From: Lachnospiraceae bacterium
GTDB lineage: Bacteria > Bacillota > Clostridia > Lachnospirales > Lachnospiraceae
Reading direction: 5' to 3'
Assembly: GCA_017964055.1 (NCBI GenBank)
Contig: JAGCSS010000236.1
Span: 1-16,695 of the forward strand
DNA: 16,695 nucleotides
How positions within the stretch are numbered: position 1 is the stretch's first letter; every line of letters begins with the position of its first letter. The translations under genes and the position numbers were made by a program. The notes beneath the pieces were generated by a model that worked only from the letters and a program-made list of their open reading frames with translations, ran no database searches and was not told the origin of the DNA. Positions 7,894-14,453 of the stretch are shown in pieces.

Positions 7894-7917
7894 AACGGTA
7901 AGGTGCCGACGGCATAG

Positions 7918-7963
7918 AAAAGGTGCCTGTCACCATAGCATTTATGGTGACAGGCACCTTTTT
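7918..7963. terminator. 20-bp perfect hairpin, bidirectional terminator, REP-like sequence
   Basis: Arms at 7918-7937 and 7943-7962 are perfect reverse complements around the 5-base loop GCATT. The core is GGTGCCTGTCACC / GGTGACAGGCACC. A-runs and T-runs lie at both ends, so it can end the chemoreceptor transcript and the convergent rfbD transcript. The core resembles short palindromes I recall as dispersed repeats in many bacteria, so it may be a repeat element recruited as a terminator. That part is recollection and untested. Confidence 0.85.
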
Positions 7964-7977
7964 AAGTCCTACTGTCT

Positions 7978-8901
7978 CTATTGATCTATATATCCTTCTT
8001 CCTTCAGGTATCGCGTGAGCGCGTCCTTCCAGTCGGGAAGCGGCTTAAAGCCCTCTTCTGCCAGCTTCGAGCGGTCCAGCCTGCTGTTGAGCGGGCGTCG
8101 CGCCTTTGACAGTCCGTACTCCGCCGTGGAAACGGGGACAAGCTTCGTATCGATGCCGCACTGTCTGAATATCTCTACGGCCAGATCATACCAGGAAATA
8201 TATCCTCCCTCGTTTGTAGCGTGGTAGCAGCCGTAACGGTCACTTTCCGTCATATCCGCAAGGAGTACCGAAAGATCCTTTGTATAGGTCGGCGTACCGA
8301 TCTGATCGTTTACGACCCGCAGTTCATTGCCGGTCTTTGAGGCCCTGATGATATTTTTGATAAAGTTGTTGCCGTTGAGGCCGAATGCCCATGAAGTCCT
8401 GACGATATAATACTTTTCAACCAGCTCCCGAACCGCCTCTTCTCCGTCGAGCTTCGATCTGCCATAGACATTCAGGGGCCCGAAACCGGTATCGTCCGGA
8501 AGTCTGGGCGTATCACCGCTCCCGTCAAACACATAATCGGTGCTGACATAGATCAGCTTCGATCCGTACTTTTTCGCGGCGGTCGCGAGGTTCCTCGTGC
8601 CGTCCGCATTGATCGCAAATACCCTGTCCCTGTTGGCCTCGTCTTCAGCCAGATCAACTGCCGTCCAGCTCGCGCAGTGAACGATCGCGTCAGGTCTGAT
8701 GATATCAAGTATATCCGCAACTGCCTCCGCATTCGTAATATCCAGTGCCGCATATCTGGCACGCGCTGCGGCCGAACCGTCGTCTATGCCGTTATACTTA
8801 GGCGAACTTCCCGATCCGATGCATTCGCGGCCGCGTGCCGACAGTTCATTCATCACATCATGTCCAAGCTGTCCGTTGACTCCGGTAACGAAAACCCTCA
8901 T
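7978..8901 (-). CDS. rfbD: dTDP-4-dehydrorhamnose reductase
   Basis: This 307-residue SDR-fold enzyme catalyses the last step of dTDP-L-rhamnose synthesis, reducing dTDP-4-keto-L-rhamnose with NAD(P)H. The cofactor loop TGVNGQLG is at 6-13. STDYVFDG at 120-127 and the catalytic YGRSK (Tyr146, Lys150) are typical of the family, and the C-terminal region carries the expected RRPLNSRLD phrase. Length is slightly above the usual 280-300 because of an extra stretch near residues 30-50. GGAGGAG lies about ten bases upstream of the ATG. It follows rfbA after 19 bases and is the last gene of the ugd-rfbA-rfbD run. Confidence 0.96.
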   Translation of the reverse strand: MRVFVTGVNGQLGHDVMNELSARGRECIGSGSSPKYNGIDDGSAAARARYAALDITNAEAVADILDIIRPDAIVHCASWTAVDLAEDEANRDRVFAINADGTRNLATAAKKYGSKLIYVSTDYVFDGSGDTPRLPDDTGFGPLNVYGRSKLDGEEAVRELVEKYYIVRTSWAFGLNGNNFIKNIIRASKTGNELRVVNDQIGTPTYTKDLSVLLADMTESDRYGCYHATNEGGYISWYDLAVEIFRQCGIDTKLVPVSTAEYGLSKARRPLNSRLDRSKLAEEGFKPLPDWKDALTRYLKEEGYIDQ

Positions 8902-8920
8902 GCCAGTACGTCTCCTCCGC

Positions 8921-9808
8921 TCATTCCATATATTTGCCGTCCAGTACGTCCATCAGATATGCACCGTACTGGTTCTGTTTCAGAACATCGTATACCTTCA
9001 GCACATCCCCGCGCGAGATCCAGCCGTTCAGATAAGCGATCTCCTCAAGGCACGCGATCTTGCGGTGCTGATGCGTTTCAACCGTTTTAACAAAATTGGA
9101 TGCATCCATCAGACTCTCGTGAGTCCCCGCGTCCATCCAGGTAAAGCCCTGTCCGAGCAGCTCGACATTCAGTCTGCCGGCCTTCAGATACAGTCCGTTC
9201 AGATCCGTGATCTCGAGCTCGCCTCTGGCCGAAGGCTTAAGGCTCTTTGCGTATTCTACCGCCTTATTGTCGTAGAAATAGAGCCCCGTCACGCAGTAAT
9301 TGCTCTTGGGCTTTGCGGGCTTTTCCTCGATCGATACGACTTTGCCCGCAGCGTCAAACTCCACGATGCCGAAGCGCTCAGGATCGTCCACATAGTAGCC
9401 GAATATCGTGGCTCCACAGCCGTCCTCCGCGCGTTTTACCGCAGCACAGAGGCGCTCTTTGAGGCCGTGCCCCGCGAAGATATTGTCTCCGAGCACCATG
9501 GCCACCGTGCTGTCACCGATGAACTCCTCTCCGATCAGAAATGCCTGCGCGAGTCCGTCGGGCGAAGGCTGCACTGCGTACGAGAGCCTCACTCCGAACT
9601 GATGCCCGTCACCGAGCAGGTCCTTAAATCTCGGCAGATCCGTAGGTGTCGAAATGATCAGGATATCCCTGATGCCTGCATTCATCAGCACCGACATCGG
9701 GTAATATATCATCGGTTTGTCATAGACAGGCAGCAGCTGCTTTGACGTCACCGTGGTCAGCGGGTAGAGCCTCGTTCCGGAGCCTCCCGCCAGAATTATT
9801 CCTTTCAA
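8921..9808 (-). CDS. rfbA: Glucose-1-phosphate thymidylyltransferase, TTG start
   Basis: This enzyme joins glucose 1-phosphate and dTTP to make dTDP-glucose, the first step of the rhamnose pathway. I chose a TTG start giving 295 residues, because GGAGG lies eight bases ahead of it and the product then begins [18 protein letters not shown], the canonical N-terminus. A GTG two codons upstream is only two bases from the same ribosome binding site. No ATG is available at this end. The nucleotide-binding loop is [13 protein letters not shown] (6-18), LGDN with the metal-binding Asp108 is at 107-110, and [20 protein letters not shown] is at 161-180. It lies 40 bases after ugd and 19 bases before rfbD, without visible promoters between them. 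Confidence 0.96.
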   Translation of the reverse strand: MKGIILAGGSGTRLYPLTTVTSKQLLPVYDKPMIYYPMSVLMNAGIRDILIISTPTDLPRFKDLLGDGHQFGVRLSYAVQPSPDGLAQAFLIGEEFIGDSTVAMVLGDNIFAGHGLKERLCAAVKRAEDGCGATIFGYYVDDPERFGIVEFDAAGKVVSIEEKPAKPKSNYCVTGLYFYDNKAVEYAKSLKPSARGELEITDLNGLYLKAGRLNVELLGQGFTWMDAGTHESLMDASNFVKTVETHQHRKIACLEEIAYLNGWISRGDVLKVYDVLKQNQYGAYLMDVLDGKYME

Positions 9809-9848
9809 GAGCACTGCCTCCCTTCAGTAATATCCTCTACCGATATGC

Positions 9849-11087
9849 CTAATCGCGCTTGAACAGGTCTCTCGTATAGACCTTGTCCTGCACATCGTCG
9901 AGGCATGAATCGTATCTGTTCGCGATGATCGCGTCGCTTAACGATTTGAACTTATCGAGATCGTTTACCACGAGCGAGCCGAAGAAGGTCTCTCCGTCCT
10001 TGAGCGTGGGCTCGTAAATGACTACCTGCGCGCCCTTTGCCTTTATCCTCTTCATAACGCCCTGTATGCTGCTCTGGCGGAAATTGTCGGAGTTCGTCTT
10101 CATCGTGAGCCTGTAGACGCCTACAGTCACGGGACGCTCCTTATCGCTGTCAGACTGGTTCTTCTCGGCGTAGCTGTAATAGCCGGCCTTACGAAGTACC
10201 ATATCCGCAATGAAATCCTTTCTCGTGCGGTTTGACTCCACGATCGCCTGGATCAGGTTCTGAGGCACATCCTCGTAATTGGCCAGCAGCTGCTTGGTAT
10301 CCTTGGGCAGGCAGTATCCGCCGTAGCCGAAGCTCGGATTGTTGTACTGGTCGCCGATACGGGGATCGAGGCAGACACCGCTGATGATCTCTCTGGTGTC
10401 CAGTCCCTTAACCTCGGCATAGGTGTCCAGCTCATTGAAATACGATACGCGCAGAGCCAGATAGGTGTTCGAGAACAGCTTGACCGCCTCCGCCTCGGTA
10501 GCGCCCATGATAAGGACCTTTACGTCCTCCTTGAGCGCGCCCTCCTTGAGAAGGTTCGCGAACTGCTCTGCCTTCGCCCTGAGTCTCTCATCACCCGGGA
10601 TCGTGCCCACGATGATACGGCTCGGATAGAGATTGTCGTAGAGTGCCTTGCTCTCACGCAGGAATTCCGGTGAGAAAATGATGTTGGAGCTGCCGGTCTT
10701 TTTGCGGACAGCCTCGGTGTAGCCGACGGGGATCGTGCTCTTTATGACCATGATCGCGTCGGGATTGTACTTCATTACGAGACCGATCACCGCCTCAACG
10801 GCCGATGTATCGAAGAAATTCTTCTGGGGATCGTAATTCGTGGGAGCCGCTATAACAACGTATTCCGCGCCTTCGTACGCTTTCTTCGCGTCGAGAGTCG
10901 CCGTCAGATCGAGCTCCTTTTCCGAAAGATACTTCTGGATGTATTCATCCTGGATCGGAGACTTTTTATTGTTAATCATCTCCACCTTTTCGGGAATGAT
11001 GTCTACCGCATAAACCGTATTGCGCTGGGCCAGCAGAGTCGCAATGCTCATGCCCACATATCCTGTTCCCGCAACTGCTATCTTCAT
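9849..11087 (-). CDS. ugd: UDP-glucose 6-dehydrogenase
   Basis: This 412-residue enzyme oxidises UDP-glucose to UDP-glucuronate with two NAD+, supplying acidic sugars for capsule, teichuronic acid or exopolysaccharide. The NAD loop GTGYVG is at 7-12. The middle domain contains [20 protein letters not shown] with the conserved Lys203. The catalytic Cys259 lies in [13 protein letters not shown]. The overall pattern is the short E. coli Ugd type (about 390). An upstream in-frame TTG would add 13 residues, but the ATG before [11 protein letters not shown] gives the usual N-terminus and has GGAAGGA upstream. It precedes rfbA in the same direction and has its own promoter. Related UDP-sugar dehydrogenases such as WecC are a less likely alternative. 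Confidence 0.93.
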   Translation of the reverse strand: MKIAVAGTGYVGMSIATLLAQRNTVYAVDIIPEKVEMINNKKSPIQDEYIQKYLSEKELDLTATLDAKKAYEGAEYVVIAAPTNYDPQKNFFDTSAVEAVIGLVMKYNPDAIMVIKSTIPVGYTEAVRKKTGSSNIIFSPEFLRESKALYDNLYPSRIIVGTIPGDERLRAKAEQFANLLKEGALKEDVKVLIMGATEAEAVKLFSNTYLALRVSYFNELDTYAEVKGLDTREIISGVCLDPRIGDQYNNPSFGYGGYCLPKDTKQLLANYEDVPQNLIQAIVESNRTRKDFIADMVLRKAGYYSYAEKNQSDSDKERPVTVGVYRLTMKTNSDNFRQSSIQGVMKRIKAKGAQVVIYEPTLKDGETFFGSLVVNDLDKFKSLSDAIIANRYDSCLDDVQDKVYTRDLFKRD

Positions 11088-11117
11088 AAATGTCTGTCCT
11101 TCCGTTTCTGCTGAAAA

Positions 11118-11131
11118 ATTGCGCAATGCGC
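11118..11131. promoter_or_regulatory. Palindrome in the ugd leader
   Basis: The 10-bp perfect palindrome ATTGCGCAAT (11118-11127) overlaps GCGCA-A-TGCGC (11121-11131), a second inverted repeat. They sit a few bases downstream of the predicted ugd transcription start (about 11133). It could be an operator or a small leader hairpin; no regulator is identifiable. Confidence 0.3.
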
Positions 11132-11139
11132 ACTATCCT

Positions 11140-11168
11140 ATTTTAATCTTTATGGTCTCTAAATACAA
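11140..11168 (-). promoter_or_regulatory. Promoter of ugd-rfbA-rfbD
   Basis: On the minus strand, TTGTAT (11163-11168) and TAAAAT (11140-11145) are 17 bases apart, in the 84-base gap between the PIG-L gene and ugd. The -35 box starts just four bases past the PIG-L stop codon. It would let the nucleotide-sugar genes be expressed apart from the GDPD and PIG-L genes. Confidence 0.5.
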
Positions 11169-11171
11169 GCC

Positions 11172-11945
11172 TTACCGTCCGCTCTCGGGCAGGCAGTGCA
11201 TCTGTGTGACACCGAGCACCCTGAAGCCCTCCGCGGTGCCGCAGAACCTGCGTATGCCGTACTCGTACGCCCGCAGCTTAATATAGAGAGCGACCGAAGC
11301 CGAAGCGGGGTTCTCCTTCGGATACTGGCTCGGAAAGCATGTAAACAGAGCCTCAAGCTGCTTTTTCAAATACCCTCTGGTGTTCACGAACCTGTTCGGA
11401 TGAGCGGTCATGAACAGGGCTATCGCCTTGACCGGCGCGGGCTCCGCTCCGTATTTGGCCATTATCTTTGCAAAAGGCGCAAAAAAGGCTATCCGTTTTG
11501 CCGCACGTCCCGTGTTCAGATGATCCGCATGGCACTCGCTAGAAACATCGGGATCGATGCTCAGGATCACGTCGGGCTTGAAATCACCGACAGTCTGCGC
11601 GATGCCGCGTATCAGCTCCTCCTCACCGTAAAAGCCTCCGTCCGAGAGACCCAGAAAGCGCACATCGCTTATCCCGAGCAACTTTGCAGACTCGAGCGAC
11701 TCCTGTTTTCGAAGACCGATCAGGCCCTCTTCGCTGATGCCCTTCTGCGCGAACTCATCGCCGTATCTGCCGTCGGTGCAGATCAGGAAGCAGACCTTTT
11801 TGCCCGATGCTGCGAGCTTGGCCGCGGTCGCGCCGGCTCCGACCTCTATGTCGTCCGGATGCGCGCCTATGAACAGAAACCGCTCAAAGCTCTCGAGCTT
11901 CGGCGCGGGAGCCGCGCATTTAACTATCAAACGGGTAAGACTCAT
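11172..11945 (-). CDS. PIG-L (LmbE-like) zinc deacetylase
   Basis: This 257-residue protein carries the PIG-L zinc-site motifs: AHPDD at 28-32, in which the first Asp is the expected catalytic base, and HADH at 139-142, with His29, Asp32 and His142 as expected ligands. The family removes N-acetyl groups from sugar substrates such as N-acetylglucosaminyl-phosphatidylinositol, mycothiol and bacillithiol precursors, or glycopeptides. Which substrate applies here cannot be read. No signal peptide is seen, so it is probably cytoplasmic. The ATG has AAGGAGG five to six bases upstream, close after the stop of the GDPD gene (12-base gap), so these two form an operon. Its position beside nucleotide-sugar genes suggests a role in a glycolipid or surface glycan. 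Confidence 0.9.
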   Translation of the reverse strand: MSLTRLIVKCAAPAPKLESFERFLFIGAHPDDIEVGAGATAAKLAASGKKVCFLICTDGRYGDEFAQKGISEEGLIGLRKQESLESAKLLGISDVRFLGLSDGGFYGEEELIRGIAQTVGDFKPDVILSIDPDVSSECHADHLNTGRAAKRIAFFAPFAKIMAKYGAEPAPVKAIALFMTAHPNRFVNTRGYLKKQLEALFTCFPSQYPKENPASASVALYIKLRAYEYGIRRFCGTAEGFRVLGVTQMHCLPESGR

Positions 11946-11957
11946 ATGCCCTCCTTA

Positions 11958-12938
11958 TCACCTGTACTCCTTGAGCACTTCCTTTAACAGCTTCGGATCG
12001 TCGGTCATGATCGCGTCCACATCCCTCTCTATCAGGAAGCGCATATCGTCCGCATCATTGATCGTCCAGAACTGGACCGCCATGTTCTTGCGGTGTGCGC
12101 GCCTGATATAGGACTTTTTCGTCAGATTGAGCCTGATCCCCTTAATGTTGTAGGACATAGGGATCTGCAGGCATGTAAAATCGACATTGGCGAACAGATT
12201 GACGCCGAGCATCTGGGTTACAACGAACTTGCCCGCTCCGGCTGTCGAACCGCCGCGCATAAGAGTCGGATGCGCCTCCTTCAGGTATTTCTCGATCTCG
12301 GGATGGAACGTGCCGATAACTATGCTGTTCTTATAGTCCGGGAAACGCTCTGTGAGCGTCTCGTCGATGATGTCCGCGGCTTTATATCCGACCTCGTCAC
12401 CGTTCTTTATCTCGACGATAAAGAGCAGTTCCTTGTTCGTCTCGTAGAATTCGGCCATCAGCTCGTCAAACTCCAGGATCTTCAGCCCGAGCGCCTCCTG
12501 CTCTTCCTCGGTCTTGCCGCGGTAAGGGTACTCTCCCGTATCGGGGTCCTTAAAGTTATAGCCCATGTTGTAGGAACGCAGTTCGGCGAGCGTATGCTCG
12601 GCGATCACGACTTTATCCGCGCCCTCCTCGCAGGCCATTCTGTTGATCGAAGAATCATGACTGTAGACCAGATGTCCGTCCGAAGTCATCCATACGTCAG
12701 TCTCGCAGATCTGTATGCCGTACTCGTTGACCGCAGCCCTGTACGCCATCATGGTATTCTCGGGGTTGCTGATGCCGCCGCCCCTGTGCGCCGCGATCAT
12801 CGGCAGCTCGTCTTTGCCTTTGATGAACGGATTCGTCTCTATCACCTTCTTCGGCGGGATCACGTTGATCACCGTGAAAAACACCGCCAGAACGGCCAGT
12901 ACGCATAAAAACCTCATTAAGCCCCTGTGTTTTTTCAT
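11958..12938 (-). CDS. Membrane-anchored glycerophosphodiester phosphodiesterase (GDPD family)
   Basis: This 326-residue protein begins with a short basic stretch and one hydrophobic segment (about 8-27, ending in PP), a signal anchor that places the TIM-barrel domain outside the cell. Family residues are visible: HRGG (51-54) followed by NPENT, the metal-binding ETD (Glu79, Asp81), HD (His94, Asp95) and VEIK (Glu176, Lys178). His51 and His94 are the expected acid/base pair. The family splits glycerophosphodiesters into glycerol 3-phosphate and an alcohol, and extracellular members can act on glycerolipid head groups or teichoic acid. A longer reading frame upstream was rejected because GGGGAGG sits five bases before the chosen ATG. 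It is the first gene of a unit with the PIG-L deacetylase. Confidence 0.93.
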   Translation of the reverse strand: MKKHRGLMRFLCVLAVLAVFFTVINVIPPKKVIETNPFIKGKDELPMIAAHRGGGISNPENTMMAYRAAVNEYGIQICETDVWMTSDGHLVYSHDSSINRMACEEGADKVVIAEHTLAELRSYNMGYNFKDPDTGEYPYRGKTEEEQEALGLKILEFDELMAEFYETNKELLFIVEIKNGDEVGYKAADIIDETLTERFPDYKNSIVIGTFHPEIEKYLKEAHPTLMRGGSTAGAGKFVVTQMLGVNLFANVDFTCLQIPMSYNIKGIRLNLTKKSYIRRAHRKNMAVQFWTINDADDMRFLIERDVDAIMTDDPKLLKEVLKEYR

Positions 12939-12978
12939 ATTTCCTCCCCTGATACCGGATTTCTCTTTTCCTGAATCA

Positions 12979-13007
12979 ATAATAGCATTTGTGAGCATCG
13001 ATTTCAA
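12979..13007 (-). promoter_or_regulatory. Promoter of the GDPD-PIG-L unit
   Basis: On the minus strand, TTGAAA (13002-13007) and TATTAT (12979-12984) are 17 bases apart with an extended -10 TG. It is back to back with the dapF promoter; the two -35 boxes are eight bases apart. Confidence 0.7.
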
Positions 13008-13015
13008 ATTGCTTC

Positions 13016-13044
13016 TTGCGCACATGGGGAATACGATTTAAAAT
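13016..13044 (+). promoter_or_regulatory. Promoter of dapF
   Basis: TTGCGC (13016-13021) and TAAAAT (13039-13044) are 17 bases apart. The -35 match is weak and the -10 match good. The predicted leader is about 38 bases, with AGGAG before the ATG. Confidence 0.5.
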
Positions 13045-13087
13045 GACTGAAAAGAGCAATTCAGACTAATCTCAGGAGCGCACAGAC

Positions 13088-13999
13088 ATGAAATTTACCA
13101 AGATGCACGGCTGCGGCAACGACTATATTTATTTTAACTGCTTTGAGGAGCATATCGATGATCCCGTCTCGCTCTCGATCAGGCTTTCCGACAGGCACAA
13201 GGGTATCGGGGGCGACGGCATAATCCTTATCAAACCCTCGGATAAGGCCGACTGCTTTATGGACATGTACAATCTCGACGGCTCCCGCGGAAAGATGTGC
13301 GGAAACGCGATCAGATGCGTCGGGAAATATGTTTACGAGCACGGACTTACCGACAAAAAAGAGATAAAGGTCGATACCCTCTCCGGCATAAAGGAGCTTA
13401 AGCTCATGACCGCGAGCGAGTTTAAGGCTGCGGGCGGCACCATTCCCGCCGAGATGGAAGGCGTGGCCGACAAAACCGGCGACGGACGCGACATCATCTC
13501 CTTTGTCACCGTAGACATGGGCGCGCCCGTGACCGATATCGCCGCCATTCCGCTCAATACAGATATCATCAAAGAATACAAACTCGGTTATTCGGTCGGC
13601 GCTGCGGCGCGTACGCTGCGCTTTACCTTTGTATCGATGGGCAATCCCCACGCGGTAACCTATGTGGACGATATCATGACGGCTCCCGTAGAGGAGCTCG
13701 GCCCCCTCTACGAGCATCACGAGATCTTCCCCGAGCAGGCAAATATCGAATTTGTTCACGTACTTGACCGCGGCAGCATAGAATTCAGGGTCTGGGAGCG
13801 CGGCTCCGGAGAAACACAGGCCTGCGGCACGGGCGCATGTGCCTCGGCTTATGCTTCCATACTTAACGGTTTTACCGACGATGAGATAAATGTGCGGATG
13901 CTCGGCGGTACCTTACGCATACGCTATGACAGGGCTCTGGACAGGGTATTCATGACGGGCCCCGCGGTCGAGGTCTTCTCCGGCGAGGTCGAAAGGTAA
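13088..13999 (+). CDS. dapF: Diaminopimelate epimerase
   Basis: This 303-residue cytoplasmic enzyme converts LL-diaminopimelate to the meso form, the precursor of lysine and of the peptidoglycan cross-linking residue. Both catalytic cysteines are present: Cys71 in GKMCGNAIRC and Cys246 in QACGTGACAS. The N-terminal MHGCGNDY, the DGSRGKMCGN region and SMGNPHAV (183-190) are standard. It is somewhat longer than the usual 270-280 residues, with extra sequence at about 110-135. AGGAG lies about ten bases before the ATG. It diverges from the GDPD gene and precedes the PilZ gene, which has its own promoter. Its presence indicates a meso-DAP pathway. Confidence 0.97.
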   Translation: MKFTKMHGCGNDYIYFNCFEEHIDDPVSLSIRLSDRHKGIGGDGIILIKPSDKADCFMDMYNLDGSRGKMCGNAIRCVGKYVYEHGLTDKKEIKVDTLSGIKELKLMTASEFKAAGGTIPAEMEGVADKTGDGRDIISFVTVDMGAPVTDIAAIPLNTDIIKEYKLGYSVGAAARTLRFTFVSMGNPHAVTYVDDIMTAPVEELGPLYEHHEIFPEQANIEFVHVLDRGSIEFRVWERGSGETQACGTGACASAYASILNGFTDDEINVRMLGGTLRIRYDRALDRVFMTGPAVEVFSGEVER

Positions 14000-14005
14000 A
14001 ATGCC

Positions 14006-14034
14006 TTGAATTTTCCGTCCGTTTATATTATACT
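14006..14034 (+). promoter_or_regulatory. Promoter of the PilZ-domain gene
   Basis: TTGAAT (14006-14011) and TATACT (14029-14034) are 17 bases apart, starting seven bases after the dapF stop codon. The predicted leader is about 30 bases with GGAGG eight bases before the ATG. Confidence 0.6.
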
Positions 14035-14070
14035 TTGCTTAGATAAATCCATTCAAACGGAGGTTATTTC

Positions 14071-14424
14071 ATGGAAGAAAAAAGAAGATTCAAGAGACTG
14101 CCCATTTCTATGAAGCTTGAGATATCCTCGCTCTTTAAGCAGGATCATGTGGAGCTCACGGATCTGGATGCTCCCATTCAGGTTTCGAACGTATCCAAGG
14201 GAGGCATCGGCTTCACTTCCGCGAACGACCTGCCTCTGGGCTTTTATTTCAACGCCTGCCTGCAGATGGGTGACGCCGAGGATGCAAAGCTTTTCTGTGT
14301 AGTTAAGATCGTCCGCAAGGAGGAGCTTCCTTCCGGCGAGACACGCTACGGCTGCGAGATGGTCGGCCTGGCTCCCGTTCTCGATTACATTTTTGATGAC
14401 TATGAAAAAAGCACCGAGGGCTGA
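14071..14424 (+). CDS. Single-domain PilZ protein, probable c-di-GMP effector
   Basis: This 117-residue soluble protein is almost entirely one PilZ domain. The N-terminal arginine motif RRFKR (5-9) gives the RxxxR signature, and SNVSKGGIGF (39-48) gives the [D/N]xSxxG signature (Asn40, Ser42, Gly45). Both c-di-GMP contact motifs are therefore intact. Single-domain PilZ proteins act as adaptors that bring c-di-GMP control to motility, secretion or polysaccharide machinery; the partner cannot be told from the sequence. It is convergent with a SARP-like gene whose C-terminal part resembles a degenerate GGDEF domain. The terminator begins inside its last codons, and the TGA stop falls in the hairpin loop. 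Confidence 0.88.
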   Translation: MEEKRRFKRLPISMKLEISSLFKQDHVELTDLDAPIQVSNVSKGGIGFTSANDLPLGFYFNACLQMGDAEDAKLFCVVKIVRKEELPSGETRYGCEMVGLAPVLDYIFDDYEKSTEG

Positions 14425-14442
14425 TGCCCTCAGTGCTTTTTT
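14405..14442. terminator. Terminator shared by the convergent PilZ and SARP-like genes
   Basis: AAAAAAGCAC(C)GAGGGC pairs with GCCCTC(A)GTGCTTTTTT around a TGAT loop, with one mismatch. The upstream arm lies in the last codons of the PilZ gene. The A-run and T-run on either side allow termination in both directions; the stop of the opposite gene is 12 bases away. Confidence 0.9.
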
Positions 14443-14453
14443 ATTTTTTCCGT

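Noticed and set aside
7918..7963. CRISPR repeat or insertion-sequence end at the large hairpin
   Set aside because: There is a single copy, no spacer array, no transposase and no target-site duplication visible; terminator or REP-like element is the better reading.
8699..9745. Long plus-strand frame (348 codons) opposite rfbA and rfbD
   Set aside because: It is antisense to two clearly conserved enzymes, has no ribosome binding site and shows no recognisable protein features; it is a coding shadow.
12093..12908. Plus-strand frame of 271 codons opposite the GDPD gene
   Set aside because: Shadow of a gene with intact GDPD catalytic motifs; no start signal or domain of its own.
13061..13759. 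Minus-strand frame of 232 codons opposite dapF
   Set aside because: Antisense shadow of dapF, whose two catalytic cysteines and length are normal.
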